From Sipunculus nudus (Eukaryota; Annelida; Sipuncula; Golfingiida; Sipunculidae): a DNA stretch of 64,000 bases. Every line of letters begins with the position of its first letter. The first letter of the stretch is position 1. The notes below the pieces were generated by a model. The model was given only the letters and a program-made list of their open reading frames with translations. It was not told where the DNA came from and searched no databases. The stretch lies in the NCBI GenBank assembly GCA_026874595.1, contig CM049318.1, positions 32,426,956-32,490,955 of the forward strand, read 5' to 3'. A program made the position numbers and the translations under genes. Below are positions 61,413 through 64,000 of this stretch, one piece after another.

Positions 61413-61785
61413 TAGATTGTCACGTCTAGACAATCTGAGACAAGAAACCTACATCGGTCTAACAGAAAACACATTCAAAACACGCTACAGGGCCCACAAA
61501 TCTAGCTTCAAAAACAAAAAGAGACGAAATTCCATCACACTTAGAGAATACATTTGGAAAATAAAGGACTTAAATGTGCAATATACCATACAATGGAAGA
61601 TAATCGGCAAAGCCAGAGCGTACTCCACATCATCTAAATCACGTAACCTTTGTTTGGAGGAAAAGTACTTTATTATTCATCATCCCTTATTATGCACTCG
61701 CAACAAAAGAAATGAAATCGCAGCGACATGCAGGCACAGGTCAAAACACCTGCTGATCAACTACAAATCCCCTGGATCAGTATAA
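61333..61785 (+). pseudogene. Penelope-like element fragment with GIY-YIG endonuclease domain
   Basis: An open frame of 150 codons. From about residue 37 it reads QETYIGLTENTFKTRYRAHK, then LREYIWKIKDLNVQYTIQW, NLCLEEKYFIIHHP, RNKRNEIAATCRHRSKHLL and a stop. These are the core and downstream motifs of Penelope-like GIY-YIG endonucleases. The first ~30 codons are not protein-like: they read through the left inverted terminal repeat, so the ATG at 61333 is not a real start. No reverse transcriptase lies upstream. Both sides carry inverted repeats with hammerhead ribozyme folds, so the unit looks like a nearly minimal terminal-repeat plus endonuclease remnant. Confidence 0.8.
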
Positions 61786-61882
61786 AGAGCCCCGACAAGA
61801 CCACTCAGTGTACCTGACGAGTGAGGGCCCCTACGAAACAGTGCTGTCGAACACAAGTGTGTTTAAGTCCTGAAATATATTG
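61783..61882 (-). repeat. Right inverted terminal repeat of Penelope-like remnant
   Basis: Reverse-complement partner of 61307-61412, with a ~10-nt deletion inside ribozyme stem II. It is followed by two further ~30-bp copies of TGTGTTTAAGTCCTGAAATA and then an (AT)n run. Confidence 0.8.
61806..61856 (+). ncRNA. Type I hammerhead ribozyme in right inverted terminal repeat
   Basis: On the plus strand: CUGACGAG (61814-61821), a shortened stem II, CGAAAC (61834-61839), stem III CAG-UG-CUG, and GUC (61846-61848), with cleavage predicted after 61848. Stem I pairs GUGUAC upstream with GAACAC downstream, with one A-A mismatch. Compared with the left copy, stem II has lost about 10 nt, so activity may be lower. 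Confidence 0.72.
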
Positions 61883-61962
61883 TAAGTGTGTTTAAGTCCT
61901 GAAATATACTGTAAGTGTGTTTAAGTCCTGAAATATATTTATATATATATATATATATATTA
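61878..61962. repeat. Short tandem copies of terminal motif plus (AT)n
   Basis: GTGTGTTTAAGTCCTGAAATA repeats in ~30-bp steps beyond the right terminal repeat and grades into an AT dinucleotide run. It probably derives from slippage or repeated tail copying of the element end. Confidence 0.6.
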
Positions 61963-63125
61963 TCCTAAGTAGGTTCCAGTGCTTGCAGTAAAGTGCTCGA
62001 TACAGCGAAGGTAGAGCAGGTTAACTACACTATAAGAAAAAAAGATTCCTGATGGTTCTTTTAAAAACCCAAAAGGTTCTGGGTAGAACCATGGTTCTTT
62101 CTGGAACTCTTTTCCCCATGTATAGGTTCCAGATGGAACCTTGAGGTTCGTGCCGTGATCATAACTCAAAATGAGGTTCTAGATGGAACCCGTGCCTAGA
62201 CCGGATACAAAGATGATTATGACGCGCATGCGCAGCTTTATTTGAACTAATGAAGTCAACGGTCGGGTTGTTTGGGTTGCTCGATATATGAGAAGAGGAA
62301 ACACAGTATATGAGGTAAGACTGATGTTTATATATAATTTAATTTTATGAGAAGAACGCCAAAGTTATATGTCTAGAGATTAACTGTCTAGTGAATAAGT
62401 CTCTGTCTGCGTTACGTTTAATTAATCTAAACCTTGACAAAGTCCCATGATAAACATGCTATTGCGTGCAATAATAGTTGCAGCAAAGTAATAAAAGTTC
62501 ATAGTAACACAAGCAGAATTAGAAACAGTTCCAGCATTGTAAAGGAACAGTCACCAAACAAAAGTGAAAATCCGCTTGAGTGACTGAAACTGAACAAGCT
62601 TGACGATTATACATGCATTTAAGGCAAGATTTAGGGATACAATTTTTGAATGGCTCTTTTTTGTGATGCATCCCAGCATCACAAATTATGCCTCTCCTTT
62701 CTCTTACTACTTTTCACAAAATTGGGGGAATATCTGGAGCAATTATAGAATCTGTCCTACCGGTCCTACTATGAAGTGTACATGGACGAGGTTCCTAAAA
62801 AATAGTGACAGTACATGATCGAGCCATGTTGATCCTGACTAAATCTCGTTGCTTTTTTTGCCTCCTTTGCAACGGAAAAACATTAATATATGCAAACATA
62901 AATTACAAATTATTATTAAAAAGGACTGTCATAACATGAAGTAATATCAAATATTTAGAAACTGTCGTTCTCCAATGGTAAATATTCAAAGGGTGTTTGT
63001 TAATCTTTTAATGTAATTTATGAAGTTGTAATAACAGTAACCTTAGCATCCTTCACCGCATTCCATGCTTGGTAATTGAGCAGATATCTAATGAACAAAC
63101 ATTGTATCATGAACAATATTCGTAC

Positions 63126-63172
<47 letters not shown>

Positions 63173-63419
63173 TTAACTAACGCTAAGCAACGATAGTGAA
63201 CGGAGCCGGAGAGATGCATAGGGAAGGCAAATTTGTAGAGGGAGTTATTGGAGAGCTGGGTGGTGGTAGGTACAGCGGATTAAAAAAAAATTATAGAGTT
63301 TTGGTATATGTTTTGGTTTTAATGAAATAGTACGGGATCCTATACCCAAAGCCCAAAACACTTCAAATTAGATGTCAGTAGATTTAAATTTTAATATTGA
63401 AAATAAAACCTGTATACAA
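61963..63419. other. Unassigned interval with GGTTC/GAACC words
   Basis: 61969-62190 repeats GGTTCCAGATGGAACC-type partial palindromes in ~40-60-bp steps. The rest shows only a (GA)n run and no gene. Confidence 0.4.
63127..63168. repeat. (GA)n microsatellite
   Basis: About 20 GA dinucleotides. Confidence 0.9.
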
Positions 63420-63930
63420 GTAAAATTGATATTTATTCAAACAAAGATTGTTTCCACAGAAATATATACAGTGAACGCTTGTAAATAAACGCTTGTAAAT
63501 AAATTAAAAAGTGTCTTTCTATGAAGCAACTGAAAAAAGACTGACTGTCCATATTTACAAAGAATATATACAGTCAAAACTTGAAAATAAATTAAAAAGG
63601 GTCTTTCTATGAAGCGACTGAAAAAGACTGACTGTCCATATTTACACAGAATATATACAGTAAACACTTGTAAATCAAGAAAAAAGTGTGTTTTTTTATG
63701 CAGTAACTGAAAAAGACTGACTGTCTATATTTACACAGAATATATACAGTAAACACTTGTAAATAAAAAAAGTGTGTTTTTTTATGCAGTAACTGAAAAA
63801 GACTGGCTGTCCATATTTACACAGAATATATACAGTTAACACTTGTGAATAATTAAAAATGTTTTATGCAGCAACTGAAAAAGACTGTCCATATTTACAC
63901 AGAATATATACAGTAAACACTTGTGAATTG
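63420..63930. repeat. Tandem array, ~90-bp units
   Basis: GACTGTCCATATTTACACAG followed by AATATATACAGTAAACACTT recurs about five times (63544, 63634, 63717, 63807, 63883) with small length changes in a T/A-rich spacer. Confidence 0.75.
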
Positions 63931-64000
63931 GTTACACAATATATAACATATGGATATTGTTTTAAACAGAAAACCTCTTGTAGCCCACGTGACGACGCAT

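Overview
This is metazoan nuclear DNA: long introns with GT/AG boundaries, an AT-rich background, and very dense non-coding repeats. The mix of Penelope-like retroelements with GIY-YIG endonuclease domains, pearl/HINE-like elements with internal ~180-bp tandem repeats, TTAA-flanked MITEs, tRNA-derived SINEs and CR1-like LINE ends suggests a lophotrochozoan, most likely a bivalve mollusc. That placement is an inference from family content; no marker gene fixes the species.

The left 40 kb is dominated by two tandem minus-strand paralogues of a concentrative, Na+-coupled nucleoside transporter (SLC28/CNT family). Copy B (18029-39928) can be assembled from start to stop: 11 exons, 640 residues, with a poly(A) signal downstream. 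Copy A (825-10436) has exons 1-9 (554 residues); its last exons lie left of base 1. Exon lengths and splice phases are identical between copies except for one codon in exon 2, so they arose by gene duplication. Copy A is compact (9.6 kb), while copy B has expanded to 21.9 kb, mainly because intron 3 (10 kb against 338 bp in copy A) filled with repeats.

Intron 3 of copy B holds a palindromic MITE with an 8-bp target duplication (28.4 kb), a ~2.74-kb near-perfect tandem duplication (29.06-34.54 kb) carrying two copies of an element built of 13 x ~180-bp repeats, other tandem arrays to 36.3 kb, and a 251-bp TTAA-flanked MITE (37.06 kb) whose empty site can be read elsewhere in the window. A third, shorter element of the 180-bp family (5 repeats) lies at 51.55 kb.

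Between the two transporters (10.4-17.9 kb) there are LINE and SINE remnants, a long inverted repeat with GGCGGCCAAGATGGC motifs, and a 5'-truncated Penelope-like endonuclease fragment abutting the 3' end of copy B. To the right, 41.1-44.5 kb carries a broken hAT-type transposase on the minus strand. A single-exon GT31 beta-1,3-galactosyltransferase-like gene (49293-50303, plus strand, 336 aa) is the only other clearly intact gene; it lies between two related LTR-like sequences in opposite orientation (47.97 and 54.6 kb).

The right end contains MITEs, microsatellites and a Penelope-like GIY-YIG fragment at 61.3-61.8 kb. This fragment is flanked by inverted repeats, each of which folds into a complete type I hammerhead ribozyme. 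That pair is the most striking RNA feature in the window. No tRNA or rRNA genes and no CRISPR array were found. All calls come from reading the sequence by eye; no searches were run.
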